In this document: in pieces, positions 38,911-48,311 of the stretch
How the letters are laid out: the number at the start of each line of letters is the position of its first letter
Position numbering within the stretch: the stretch's first letter is position 1
NCBI RefSeq assembly: GCF_900119735.1
Contig: NZ_FPJW01000002.1
Span: 248,001 to 312,000 of the forward strand
Direction of reading: 5' to 3'
DNA length: 64,000 bases
Source: Marinospirillum alkaliphilum DSM 21637
Lineage (GTDB): Bacteria; Pseudomonadota; Gammaproteobacteria; Pseudomonadales; Halomonadaceae
Notes under the pieces: model-generated
What the model was told of the DNA's origin: nothing
The model's input: the letters and a program-made list of their open reading frames with translations, nothing else
The model's database searches: none
Translations under genes and position numbers: made by a program

Positions 38911-38924
38911 TGACTGGTAAGTCA
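38911..38924. promoter_or_regulatory. Palindrome upstream of aceE, candidate operator
   Basis: TGACTGGTAAGTCA: perfect 5-bp arms TGACT / AGTCA around GGTA, 87 bp before the aceE start. The centre resembles the GGTAAG core of the E. coli PdhR site, but the outer bases differ, so binding by a PdhR-like regulator is only a suggestion. Confidence 0.4.
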
Positions 38925-39010
38925 TGTTCCGAATTTTTCATGGGTTCGACTGAATGCTGTAGTCGGGCTACATCTGTTTGTGTTTATAAAAATTGAAGCG
39001 GAGATGTGAT

Positions 39011-41683
39011 ATGAGTCAGGAGGTTAAAGACCTGGATCCGGTGGAAACCCAGGAGTGGTTGGAGTCTCTGGATTCTGTATTGGTCAACGAAGGTGAAGAG
39101 CGGGCGAAGTTCCTGCTGACCCAGTTGGCTGACCGTATGCGTCGTGATGGTTCCCAGTTACCCTTTTCCATTACCACCCCTCACCGTAATACCATCCCGG
39201 TTCATCGTGAAGCCCGCATGCCCGGTGACCTGTTCATGGAGCGTCGGGTTCGTTCGCTGATTCGTTGGAACGCCATGGCCATGGTGATGCGTGCCAACAA
39301 GAAAAACCCGGGTATTGGTGGTCATATTTCCAGTTTCATGTCCAGTGCCACCCTTTATGATGTGGGTTTCAACTATTTTTTCCGCGCCCCGAAAGACGAG
39401 TTTGAAGGTGATCTGGTGTATTTCCAGGGTCATGGTGCTCCGGGTGTTTATGCCCGTGCTTTCCTGGAAGGTCGTCTGACCGAAGAGCAGTTGGATAACT
39501 TCCGTCAGGAAGTGGATGGCAAGGGTGTTTCTTCTTATCCACACCCCTGGCTGATGCCAGACTTCTGGCAGTTCCCTACAGTATCCATGGGTCTGGGTCC
39601 GATTCAGGCGATTTACCAGGCGCATGTCATGAAATACCTGGATTCCCGTGAGCAGAAACCGATGCTGGATCGCAAGATCTGGTGTTTCATGGGGGATGGT
39701 GAGTGTGATGAGCCGGAATCGCTGGGTGCCATTTCGCTGGCGGGCCGTGAAAAGCTGGATAACCTGATTTTTGTGATCAACTGCAACCTGCAGCGTCTGG
39801 ACGGTCCGGTACGTGGTAACGGCCGCATTATGGACGAGCTGGAAGGTGTATTCCGCGGTGCCGGCTGGAACGTCATCAAGGTGGTCTGGGGCCGTCACTG
39901 GGATCCGCTGTTTGAAAAAGACACCAAGGGCCTGCTGCAGAAGCGCATGGATGAGGTGGTGGATGGTGAGTATCAGAACTACAAGGCCAGTGGTGGTGCC
40001 TACACCCGTGAAAACTTCTTTGGTGCCTATCCTGAGCTGAAGGAGATGGTCAAGGATCTGACCGATGATGACATTTATGCGCTCAATCGTGGCGGCCATG
40101 ATCCCTACAAGGTTTATGCGGCTTACCATGAAGCAGTGAACAACGCCAATGGCCGTCCCACGGTGGTGCTGGCACATACCGTTAAGGGTTACGGCACCGG
40201 TGATGACGGCGAAGCCAAGAATGACACCCACTCGGTCAAGTCCTTGCAGCTGGACACCCTGAAAAAGTTCCGTGATCGTTTTGGTATCCCGTTGAGTGAT
40301 GCCGAGCTGGAGCAGGTGCCTTTTTACAAGCCAGCCGAAGACAGCCCGGAAATGCGCTATATGCGCCGCTCCCGTGAGGCACTGAACGGTTACCTGCCAG
40401 CGCGTCGTGCTGATTATCAGGCACTGGAGACCCCGGCGCTGGATGACAAGGCTTATGAAGCCATGCTGCAGGGTTCCAAGGGGCGGGAGATTTCCTCCAC
40501 CATGGCCTTTGTGCGCATTCTCACTGGCCTGACCAAGGATAAAAAAATCGGCGAACGCATTGTGCCGATTGTGCCGGATGAAGCCCGTACCTTCGGTATG
40601 GAAGGCATGTTCCGTCAACTCGGTATCTATACCTCTGAAGGCCAGAAGTACAAGCCCGAAGACTCCAACCAGATCATGTTCTACCGGGAAGACAAGAAGG
40701 GGCAGATCCTGGAGGAAGGCATCACCGAAGCTGGTGCCATGTCGGCCTGGATTGCAGCGGCCACCAGTTACAGTAACCACAACTACCCGTTGGTGCCTTT
40801 TTACATCTATTACTCGATGTTCGGTTTCCAGCGTATCGGTGACCTGGCCTGGGCGGCCGGTGATCTGCAGGCGCGTGGTTTCCTGGTGGGTGGTACTGCC
40901 GGGCGCACCACACTGAACGGTGAAGGTCTGCAGCACCAGGATGGTCACAGTCATCTGATGGCAGCCACCATTCCCAACTGCCGCACCTATGATCCCACTT
41001 ACAGTTATGAACTGGCGGTGATCATCCAGGATGGCCTGAAGCGCATGTACCACGACAAGGAAAACTGCTTCTACTACCTGACGGTGATGAACGAAAACTA
41101 CGAACACCCGGAAATGCCGCAGCGGCCGGAAGTGGTTGAGCAGATCATCAAGGGTATGTACCTGCTGAAGGAAGGTGGTAAGGGCAAACTGAAGGTTCAA
41201 CTGCTGGGCTCAGGCACGATTCTGCGTGAAGTGGAAGCTGCTGCGGAACTACTGAAAGCTGACTTTGGTGTTGAAGCCGATATCTGGAGTGCCACCAGCT
41301 TTAATGAGCTGCGTCGTGATGCGCTGACCGTGGAGCGTCATAACTTCCTCAATCCGGAAGCTGAGCCGAAAAAGGCTTACATCACCAGTCTGCTGGAAGG
41401 GCGTCAGGGTCCGGCCATTGCTGCCACTGATTACATGAAGCTTTATGCTGATCAGGTACGGGCCTGGGTACCCATGGATTACAAGGTGCTGGGCACGGAC
41501 GGTTATGGTCGTTCCGACACCCGCGAGAAGCTGCGCTATTTCTTTGAGGTGGATCGTCACTTTGTGGTGGTGGCTGCACTCAAGGCGCTGGCAGATCGCG
41601 GTGAACTGCCAGCCAGAACAGTCAGTGAAGCCATCAGCAAATACGGCATTGATCCGAACAAATGTGATCCGCTGTTTTGCTGA
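39011..41683 (+). CDS. aceE: Pyruvate dehydrogenase E1 component, homodimeric
   Basis: Thiamine diphosphate-dependent decarboxylase of the pyruvate dehydrogenase complex. The 890-residue single-chain E1 has the N-terminal peripheral E2-binding segment (DLDPVETQEWLESLDSVL), the His of TTPHRNTIP, and the metal/ThDP motif GDGECDEPE near 228-236 ending in FVINCNLQRLDGP. ATG at 39011 is preceded by GGAG; TTG at 38993 would add six residues. aceF follows after 33 bp. Unlike E. coli, no pdhR gene lies between ampE and aceE. Confidence 0.97.
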   Translation: MSQEVKDLDPVETQEWLESLDSVLVNEGEERAKFLLTQLADRMRRDGSQLPFSITTPHRNTIPVHREARMPGDLFMERRVRSLIRWNAMAMVMRANKKNPGIGGHISSFMSSATLYDVGFNYFFRAPKDEFEGDLVYFQGHGAPGVYARAFLEGRLTEEQLDNFRQEVDGKGVSSYPHPWLMPDFWQFPTVSMGLGPIQAIYQAHVMKYLDSREQKPMLDRKIWCFMGDGECDEPESLGAISLAGREKLDNLIFVINCNLQRLDGPVRGNGRIMDELEGVFRGAGWNVIKVVWGRHWDPLFEKDTKGLLQKRMDEVVDGEYQNYKASGGAYTRENFFGAYPELKEMVKDLTDDDIYALNRGGHDPYKVYAAYHEAVNNANGRPTVVLAHTVKGYGTGDDGEAKNDTHSVKSLQLDTLKKFRDRFGIPLSDAELEQVPFYKPAEDSPEMRYMRRSREALNGYLPARRADYQALETPALDDKAYEAMLQGSKGREISSTMAFVRILTGLTKDKKIGERIVPIVPDEARTFGMEGMFRQLGIYTSEGQKYKPEDSNQIMFYREDKKGQILEEGITEAGAMSAWIAAATSYSNHNYPLVPFYIYYSMFGFQRIGDLAWAAGDLQARGFLVGGTAGRTTLNGEGLQHQDGHSHLMAATIPNCRTYDPTYSYELAVIIQDGLKRMYHDKENCFYYLTVMNENYEHPEMPQRPEVVEQIIKGMYLLKEGGKGKLKVQLLGSGTILREVEAAAELLKADFGVEADIWSATSFNELRRDALTVERHNFLNPEAEPKKAYITSLLEGRQGPAIAATDYMKLYADQVRAWVPMDYKVLGTDGYGRSDTREKLRYFFEVDRHFVVVAALKALADRGELPARTVSEAISKYGIDPNKCDPLFC

Positions 41684-41716
41684 GTGATGACTGCAACCGA
41701 ATTCAGGAGATAAGCC

Positions 41717-43369
41717 TTGAGCAACGAAATTATTAAAGTACCGGACATCGGTGGTAACGAGGATGTCGAGGTCATTGAAGTCAACGTTAAGGTCGGTGAT
41801 CGCATTGAACCGGAAGACACCCTGATTGTATTGGAGTCTGACAAGGCCAGCATGGATATTCCAAGCCCGGTTGCGGGTGTGGTGAAGCAGGTGCTGGTCA
41901 AGGAAGGTGACAAGGTGTCTGAGGGTGCTGCCATTGTTGAGGTGGAAGCTGAAGGTGGCAGTGCGGCAGCCGAGGCGGAAGCGCCGGCAGCCAAAGCTGA
42001 ACCAGCGCCTGCTGCAGCACCGGTTGCAGCGGCCAGTGCACCGGCTGCTCCTGTTGTGCCTGCAGCCCCTGCAGGTCGCCAGGAAGTTCGAGTGCCAGAC
42101 CTGGGTGGTCATGCTGAAGTTGAGATCATCGAGGTAGCTGCCAAGGTTGGTGATCAACTGCAGGCGGAAGACGCGCTGATTACCCTGGAAACCGACAAGG
42201 CAACCATGGATGTACCCAGTCCTTTTAATGGCAAGCTGGTCGAGCTGCTGGTTAAAGAGGGTGACAAGGTATCCGAAGGTGACCTGATTGCCTGGATTGA
42301 AGCTGAAGGCGAGGCGGCTGCACCAACGGCTGCAACAACAGAAGCAGTTGTTGAGGCACCTAAGGCCGCCGCACCCGTTGCTGCTGCAGCACCTGTGGCA
42401 AGTGTGGCTCCAGTGGCTGCCGCTCAGCCTGCGGCAGCTGGCAAGTCAACCAAGGTACATGCTGGCCCTGCCGTGCGTTTGCTGGCGCGTGAACTGGGTG
42501 TTGATCTGACGGAAGTAAAAGGCTCTGGCCCGCGTGGTCGTATTCTGAAGGAAGACCTGCAGAATTTTGTCAAGCAGGTGATGCAGCAGAGTAAAGCGGG
42601 TGGTAGCACTGCCGCAGCTGTCAGTGGTGGTGCAGGTATTCCGCCGGTTCCTGTACAGGATTTCAGCCAGTTTGGTGAGATTGAAGAAAAACCCATGGGT
42701 CGACTGCTGAAAGCTGGTGCAGTTAATTTGCACCGTTCCTGGCTGAATGTACCCCATGTCACGCAATTTGATGAGGCTGATATCACTGAGCTGGAAAACT
42801 TCCGCAAGGCGATGAAGGCTGAAGCTGAAAAGCAGGGCACCAAACTCACGCCGCTGCCATTCCTGATCAAGGCCTGTGCGCTGGCATTAAAAGCCTATCC
42901 GCAGTTCAACGTTTCGTTGGGTGCCGGTGGTGACACGTTGATCTGGAAAAAATACGTCAACATCGGGTTTGCGGTGGACACACCGGACGGCCTGCTGGTG
43001 GTGGTGGTGAAGGATGCTGATAAAAAGAGCATTTACGAGCTGGCACGTGAATCCTCTGAGTTGGCATCCCGTGCCCAGAAGAAGCAGTTGAAGGGTGAAG
43101 ACATGAAAGGCAGTTGTTTCACCATTTCTTCACTGGGTTCAATCGGCGGCACTGCTTTCACACCCATCGTGAATGCACCGGAAGTGGCCATTCTGGGTGT
43201 GTCCAAGGCTGATATGAAGCCAGTGTGGGATGGTAAGGCTTTCCAGCCACGGCTGATGCTGCCCTTGTCACTGTCTTATGATCACCGTGCCATTAATGGT
43301 GCTGATGCTGCCCGTTTTACCAGCTTCCTGTCACAGCAGTTGGGTGACATTCGGAAAATGCTGTTGTAA
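41717..43369 (+). CDS. aceF: Dihydrolipoamide acetyltransferase E2 component
   Basis: Core enzyme of the pyruvate dehydrogenase complex. The 550-residue protein has two lipoyl domains with lipoylated Lys43 (ESDKASMDIPSP) and Lys161 (ETDKATMDVPSP), Ala/Pro-rich linkers, a peripheral subunit-binding domain (GPAVRLLARELGVDL, GSGPRGRILKEDL), and a catalytic domain ending in the active-site DHRAINGADAARF. E. coli has three lipoyl domains; two is common in other groups. Start is TTG with AGGAGAT upstream. The gene for E3 (lpd) does not follow; a terminator does. Confidence 0.97.
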   Translation: MSNEIIKVPDIGGNEDVEVIEVNVKVGDRIEPEDTLIVLESDKASMDIPSPVAGVVKQVLVKEGDKVSEGAAIVEVEAEGGSAAAEAEAPAAKAEPAPAAAPVAAASAPAAPVVPAAPAGRQEVRVPDLGGHAEVEIIEVAAKVGDQLQAEDALITLETDKATMDVPSPFNGKLVELLVKEGDKVSEGDLIAWIEAEGEAAAPTAATTEAVVEAPKAAAPVAAAAPVASVAPVAAAQPAAAGKSTKVHAGPAVRLLARELGVDLTEVKGSGPRGRILKEDLQNFVKQVMQQSKAGGSTAAAVSGGAGIPPVPVQDFSQFGEIEEKPMGRLLKAGAVNLHRSWLNVPHVTQFDEADITELENFRKAMKAEAEKQGTKLTPLPFLIKACALALKAYPQFNVSLGAGGDTLIWKKYVNIGFAVDTPDGLLVVVVKDADKKSIYELARESSELASRAQKKQLKGEDMKGSCFTISSLGSIGGTAFTPIVNAPEVAILGVSKADMKPVWDGKAFQPRLMLPLSLSYDHRAINGADAARFTSFLSQQLGDIRKMLL

Positions 43370-43390
43370 ATCATGATGCTGCAATAATGA

Positions 43391-43425
43391 ACAAAAGCTC
43401 CCATTTGTCTTGGGAGCTTTTGTTT
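43391..43425 (+). terminator. Terminator hairpin after aceF
   Basis: Perfect 13-bp inverted repeat ACAAAAGCTCCCA / TGGGAGCTTTTGT with a 7-base loop, 21 bases after the aceF stop codon. The T-rich right arm ends the stem. The symmetric A-run and T-run would allow termination on both strands. Confidence 0.88.
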
Positions 43426-43473
43426 ACACAAAGTATTAAAACAATCGTTTGAAAGTTGCAGTTTTTCCGTTAA

Positions 43474-43512
43474 GGTTGGAGAAACATCCAACCCTGTTTC
43501 CCGGAGGGAGAC
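43474..43512 (+). other. Two adjacent hairpins in the chemoreceptor leader
   Basis: GGTTGGA / TCCAACC with loop GAAACA (43474-43493), then GTTTCCC / GGGAGAC with a 3-base loop and one G-U pair (43496-43512). The second includes a GGAGGGAG sequence, but the chosen start codon is 39 bases further on with its own AGAGGG. A structured leader is likely; no known riboswitch class fits. Confidence 0.4.
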
Positions 43513-43550
43513 ACATAACAATAATAGGATGCCTTCAAGAGGGCTGAGCA

Positions 43551-45587
43551 ATGCTGACGTTGTTTTTGAAACCGGGCATGGCGCTGATGAACCGCCTGGC
43601 CTATTTCCAGAAATTCACTTTGATTGCACTGTTGTTTCTGCTGCCACTGATGCTGCTGAGCAGTATGCAAACCAAATCCCTGTGGGATGATTTGCGCCAG
43701 TTGCAACGAGAGCGATCGGGGCTTGAGCTGCAGGTTTCAGTGCTGCAGCTGGTCGCGCTGGCCGAGCGTTACCAGGATCTGGCGGCGCTGAATGATGGCA
43801 GAGATGACCCGCTGATTCTGCAGCAGCAGGAACAGGTGCGTCAGCAATGGCATCAGGCATTTGATCGTTTTCAGCAAGACGCATCTCTGAAGCTGGAAGA
43901 CACCAATATGGATGCAGCCGTGCAGGCACTGGCTGATCGGGTTGATGGTCTGTTCCGCCCGCAGGGCACCATGGGTAATCAGGCGTTGGCACTGGCACAT
44001 TTTGAGCCGCTGGTGATGAACACCTATGGTCTGCTGCAAGGTATCCGTCAGAGCAGTGACCTGATGCGGGACTCCCGTACCGAAGTGCAGTTACTGCAAT
44101 TCCTGTTGAATGATCAATTGCCACAGCTGCTGGCCAGCATCAGTCATGGCCGCAGTTATGGTAGTCATGTATTGCTGCAGCAGTTCATGGATTCACGTAG
44201 CAGCACCGAACTTGAAAATGTGGTGGATCTGTTGACCCGTCAGAGTCAGAGCTGGCAGTCGACCATGGATAGTCTGGCCTTCCGGGCACCGGAACTGGCT
44301 GACGAACTGCAGCGACTGGCTTCACAGGTTGGTGATCTGATTGTGGGCTTTCAGGAGTTGCTGGAAGATGAAGTGGTCTTTGCAGTCAGCCTGGATTCTG
44401 ACTGGCAGGCGTTTTACCAGCAGGGCTTGCAGGCCCAGCAAGCATTCCTGGATATCGGCAGGCAGCTGATTGGTGAAGCAGACAGTTATTTACAGGCGGC
44501 AGAGGCTTCTCAATCGACTCAGCTGTGGTTGATGAGTGGATTGCAGCTGCTGCAACTGTTGGTGGTTGCCTACCTGTATACCTGTTTTTATGTGTCCATG
44601 CACACCAACATGCGTACCTTGCTGGGCAGTGTGAAAACACTGGCAGAAGGAGACTTGCGTGTGACTCCGGAAGCGACCACCAGGGATGAAATGGGGGTGC
44701 TGACAGAGGCATTTGGCAGCATGTCAGCCCGCATGCGTGAGCTGGTGCAAACGGTCCGCTGCAGTGTTGATCAGGTTGCCGAGCAGGCCGGGCATGTTTC
44801 CGGTGCAGCGGCTCAGGCGCGAGAAACCAGCGAAATACAGCAAGGAGAAACCACCCAGGTGGCCAGCTCAATGAACCAGATGAATGCCACTTCGTCAGAG
44901 GTGGCCCAGCATGCAGCTGATGCCGCAGTGATTGCCGGTGAAGCACGTCAGCAGGCCGGTCAGGGGCAGCAGCTGGCTGGTGAAATGAGTGACCGCATGG
45001 AGCGCTTGGCAACTTCGCTGGAAGATGCTGCCGGTGCCGGCCAGGCATTAGTGGAGCGGAGTGATCGGATTGGTGCGGCTCTGGAAGTGATTCGTGCCAT
45101 TGCTGAACAGACCAACCTGCTGGCCCTGAATGCTGCGATTGAAGCGGCGCGGGCAGGTGATGCCGGTCGAGGTTTCGCGGTGGTGGCTGATGAAGTGCGC
45201 TCGCTGGCCAGTCGAACGCAAAGCTCCACCCACGAAATTGCCGCCATTATTGAAGATCTGCATGCCGGGGTGGACGGTGTGGTGGGGCATATTCAGAAAA
45301 GTCGTGAGCGTGCAGAACTGACCGCTGAGCAGTCGCGCCAGGTCAGTGAGGCTTTAAGTCGCATTTTGCTGGCGGTGGAAGAAATTGATGCAAAAAGCCA
45401 GCAGATCGCGGCGGCAGCGGAAGAGCAGTCTGCAGTGGCTTCGGAAATTGATGCCAACCTTGAGCGGATCCGTGATGGCAGTGAAGCCAGTGCGCAGGGT
45501 GCCAGTGCCACTGAACAGGCCAGTCAGGCGTTGACACGGACCACTGAAGCCTTGCAGTTGTCCATCAGTGCCTTCCGCGTGGCTTGA
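43551..45587 (+). CDS. Methyl-accepting chemotaxis protein
   Basis: A 678-residue transmembrane chemoreceptor. Helix 1 is near 20-40 ([18 protein letters not shown]); a periplasmic helical sensor of about 280 residues follows, rich in Gln and Leu; helix 2 is near 325-345 ([20 protein letters not shown]), then HAMP ([19 protein letters not shown]) and the signalling hairpin with tip [20 protein letters not shown]. There is no C-terminal NWETF-like CheR tether. The ligand cannot be inferred. It would signal through the CheA/CheW encoded at the start of the window. ATG at 43551 has AGAGGG upstream; ATG at 43569 is possible. Confidence 0.95.
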   Translation: MLTLFLKPGMALMNRLAYFQKFTLIALLFLLPLMLLSSMQTKSLWDDLRQLQRERSGLELQVSVLQLVALAERYQDLAALNDGRDDPLILQQQEQVRQQWHQAFDRFQQDASLKLEDTNMDAAVQALADRVDGLFRPQGTMGNQALALAHFEPLVMNTYGLLQGIRQSSDLMRDSRTEVQLLQFLLNDQLPQLLASISHGRSYGSHVLLQQFMDSRSSTELENVVDLLTRQSQSWQSTMDSLAFRAPELADELQRLASQVGDLIVGFQELLEDEVVFAVSLDSDWQAFYQQGLQAQQAFLDIGRQLIGEADSYLQAAEASQSTQLWLMSGLQLLQLLVVAYLYTCFYVSMHTNMRTLLGSVKTLAEGDLRVTPEATTRDEMGVLTEAFGSMSARMRELVQTVRCSVDQVAEQAGHVSGAAAQARETSEIQQGETTQVASSMNQMNATSSEVAQHAADAAVIAGEARQQAGQGQQLAGEMSDRMERLATSLEDAAGAGQALVERSDRIGAALEVIRAIAEQTNLLALNAAIEAARAGDAGRGFAVVADEVRSLASRTQSSTHEIAAIIEDLHAGVDGVVGHIQKSRERAELTAEQSRQVSEALSRILLAVEEIDAKSQQIAAAAEEQSAVASEIDANLERIRDGSEASAQGASATEQASQALTRTTEALQLSISAFRVA

Positions 45588-45627
45588 TCATTATCCAGTG
45601 CAGCACTTTCCCGCCTTTGGTCTTAGT

Positions 45628-45651
45628 GCCCGGAACTTGTCAGTTCCGGGC
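45628..45651 (+). terminator. Hairpin between the chemoreceptor gene and adk
   Basis: Perfect 10-bp stem GCCCGGAACT / AGTTCCGGGC with loop TGTC in the 146-bp gap. No T-run follows (CGCGCCCTGT), so it may stop transcription only partly or act in mRNA stability. The adk promoter must lie at or after this point. Confidence 0.55.
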
Positions 45652-45679
45652 GCGCCCTGTATTGTCCTACCTTTGCTGA

Positions 45680-46390
<711 letters not shown>

Positions 46391-46396
46391 TCCTTT

Positions 46397-47077
46397 ATGA
46401 CTTGTATTCTGGCGCTGGATACCTCCACTGATGCTGGCTCCGTTGCCTTGTGGCTGGATGGCGAGGTGGTGGAAGACTTCCAGTTGTTGCCAAGGCAGCA
46501 GGCACAGGCACTGCTGCCACAGATCGAGCAGTTGCTGTCGCGTGCCGGTATTTCGTTACAGCAACTGGATGCACTGGCATTTGGGCGGGGCCCGGGTTCT
46601 TTCACCGGTCTGCGCATTGCTGCTGCCAGTGTGCAAGGCCTGGCACTGGCTTTGGATCGCCCGGTGATCCCTGTCTCCACTTTGCAGTCACTGGCATGGA
46701 CAGCCCATCAGCAGTATTTTGCCAATAAGGTACTGACCTTGCTGGATGCACGCATGGATGAGGTTTACTGGTGTGCCTGGCAATGGCAGGAAGATCGTCC
46801 AGAAGCCTTGCTGGAAGAAACACTCAGTCCGCCAGAGATGGTGTTGTTAAATAACCAGCAGGAGCTGGATTGGGTTGTGGCTGGTTCCGGAGCCGTCTTT
46901 GTTGAGCGTTTGCCACCGGTCATTAAAGGCTGTATCCAGCAGGAGTTGCCAGATATTCGTCCTTCGGCCGGTGCAATGGTGCAGCTTGCGCACCAGGCCT
47001 GGCTCAGGGGCGAACTGCAGGATGCCTCCGCTGCACTGCCGGTTTATCTGCGGGACAAGGTGACACACGGCAGCTGA
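46397..47077 (+). CDS. tsaB: tRNA threonylcarbamoyladenosine biosynthesis protein TsaB
   Basis: ASKHA-fold protein that scaffolds TsaD in forming t6A at position 37 of ANN-decoding tRNAs. The 226-residue protein has ILALDTSTDAGSVAL at the start and AFGRGPGSFTGLRIAAASVQ, both diagnostic. The C-terminal half has DARMDEVYW. It follows adk directly, probably in one transcript. Confidence 0.95.
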   Translation: MTCILALDTSTDAGSVALWLDGEVVEDFQLLPRQQAQALLPQIEQLLSRAGISLQQLDALAFGRGPGSFTGLRIAAASVQGLALALDRPVIPVSTLQSLAWTAHQQYFANKVLTLLDARMDEVYWCAWQWQEDRPEALLEETLSPPEMVLLNNQQELDWVVAGSGAVFVERLPPVIKGCIQQELPDIRPSAGAMVQLAHQAWLRGELQDASAALPVYLRDKVTHGS

Positions 47078-47122
47078 TGGCAAAATCATGTAAAGTTTTG
47101 TCGTTCCAGGTCGATAGTGTAA

Positions 47123-47173
47123 AGGTTCACCCTGTGTAGAGGTTTATCCTGTATAGAGGTTCATCCTGTGTCC
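47123..47173 (+). repeat. Three tandem 17-bp direct repeats
   Basis: Units at 47123-47139, 47140-47156 and 47157-47173 share the form AGGTTCATCCTGTGTAG with 2-4 differences each and no gap between them. They lie in the 134-bp space between tsaB and the small gene at 47212, ending 38 bp before its ATG. Regular spacing of 17 bp (about 1.6 helical turns) is not ideal for same-face protein binding; they may be repeats of replication-slippage origin. Confidence 0.8.
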
Positions 47174-47211
47174 ATCCGGCATCCGTGAAATAACGTAGAG
47201 TGGTTGCAGCC

Positions 47212-47490
47212 ATGCGGGTTCAAGGAACATTACAAGCACCCTTACCACAACAACTGCGGCGTAAGAATAAAGCGCCGGAAGTTGCTGAGTCTGCTGAAGA
47301 GCCTCAGCCTTCGCGTGGTGAAATCATTCGGCTGGCACCAGAAGTTGACTATATCCCTGGTGATGAGCGCCTGGACTGGGACGAGCGTCAGTTGTCTCAT
47401 GCTGCCCGGCGAGCACTGCAAGGTTATTGGTCAGTTGCCCATCAAGGGAATCTCTGGGCAGAATGGCGTCGTGTTGATCTTTATGTCTGA
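47212..47490 (+). CDS. Small conserved-type protein, unknown function
   Basis: A 92-residue protein from ATG 47212 (MRVQGTLQAPLPQQLRRKNK); GTG at 47200 would add four residues. The middle is acidic and Pro-rich, and the C-terminal half is ordered in appearance: EVDYIPGDERLDWDERQLSH, then ARRALQGYWSVA. No signal peptide or membrane helix. Its stop codon is directly followed by the rsmJ ATG, so the two are coupled. I do not recognise the family. Confidence 0.65.
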   Translation: MRVQGTLQAPLPQQLRRKNKAPEVAESAEEPQPSRGEIIRLAPEVDYIPGDERLDWDERQLSHAARRALQGYWSVAHQGNLWAEWRRVDLYV

Positions 47491-48291
47491 ATGCCAGGTT
47501 CTGCCTTGTCTGTGAACACCTTTCCTCCCCTTGTTTCGCTACACCCTTCTGAATCCCTGTTAAGCCTTGCCCAGCAGTTGAGTTTGCAACTCACCGATCA
47601 AGTGCCTGACCAGGGTTTTTATCTGCAGCAAGATAAGGATGGCCTGGCTTTGGTTTGTGCTGACCAGCCACGCATCCACCCGGTTCGCGTTGATTTTGCA
47701 GCTGGTGCTTTGGCTCATCGGCGCCAGTTTGGTGGTGGTCGTGGTCAGGCCATTGCCAAAGCCTGTGGTCTCAAACCAGGTGTTAACCCGCGTGTATTGG
47801 ATGCCACCCTGGGGTTGGCTGGGGATGCTTTTGTATTGGCCTCGCTGGGGTGTAGGGTGCTGGGTATTGAGCGCCAGCCCTGGGTTGCAGCGCTGGTGCA
47901 GGATGCCTTGCATCGGGCGATTGCAGTGCCTGATCTGGCGTGGCTGGAACAGCGGCTACAACTGCGTGTTGGTGATGCCACCAGTCGCATGGCTGAACTT
48001 GCTGGTGACTTTGCGCCTCAGGTGGTGTATCTGGACCCGATGTTCCCGCATAGTGCAAAAACTGCTGAGGTCAAAAAGGAAATGCGCTTTTTCCGGGAGT
48101 TGGTTGGTGCGGATGCCGACTCTGACCTGTTGTTGCAGCAGGCGCTGGATCTTGTCAGCCACCGAGTGGTAGTGAAACGTCCACGTAAAGCTCCCTTCCT
48201 GGCTGGCCGAGAGCCATCCTTGAGCCTGGAAGGCAAGGCTAACCGTTTTGATATCTATACCCTGCGAAAACTCGACAAAACGCTGGATTAA
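47491..48291 (+). CDS. rsmJ: 16S rRNA (guanine-1516-N2)-methyltransferase RsmJ
   Basis: SAM-dependent methyltransferase that modifies G1516 of 16S rRNA (YhiQ in E. coli). The 266-residue protein has a SAM-binding DATLGLAGDAFVLASLGCRV, the acidic ERQPWVA, and the catalytic-type YLDPMFPHSAKTAEVKKEM with VVVKRPRKAPFL near the C-terminus. The ATG immediately follows the stop of the preceding gene. Confidence 0.93.
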   Translation: MPGSALSVNTFPPLVSLHPSESLLSLAQQLSLQLTDQVPDQGFYLQQDKDGLALVCADQPRIHPVRVDFAAGALAHRRQFGGGRGQAIAKACGLKPGVNPRVLDATLGLAGDAFVLASLGCRVLGIERQPWVAALVQDALHRAIAVPDLAWLEQRLQLRVGDATSRMAELAGDFAPQVVYLDPMFPHSAKTAEVKKEMRFFRELVGADADSDLLLQQALDLVSHRVVVKRPRKAPFLAGREPSLSLEGKANRFDIYTLRKLDKTLD

Positions 48292-48311
48292 ACCTGACGC
48301 TTTGTTGGTTA

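Noticed and set aside
39158-41200. A 680-codon open frame antisense to aceE
   Set aside because: It is an exact shadow of aceE, which has full motif support. Codon bias on the sense strand removes stops from this antisense frame, and its product has no recognisable domain.
43437-43473. Possible flagellar sigma-28 promoter before the chemoreceptor gene
   Set aside because: TGAAAGTT and TCCGTTAA resemble the two boxes, but the spacing is about 8 bp and the -10 match is poor.
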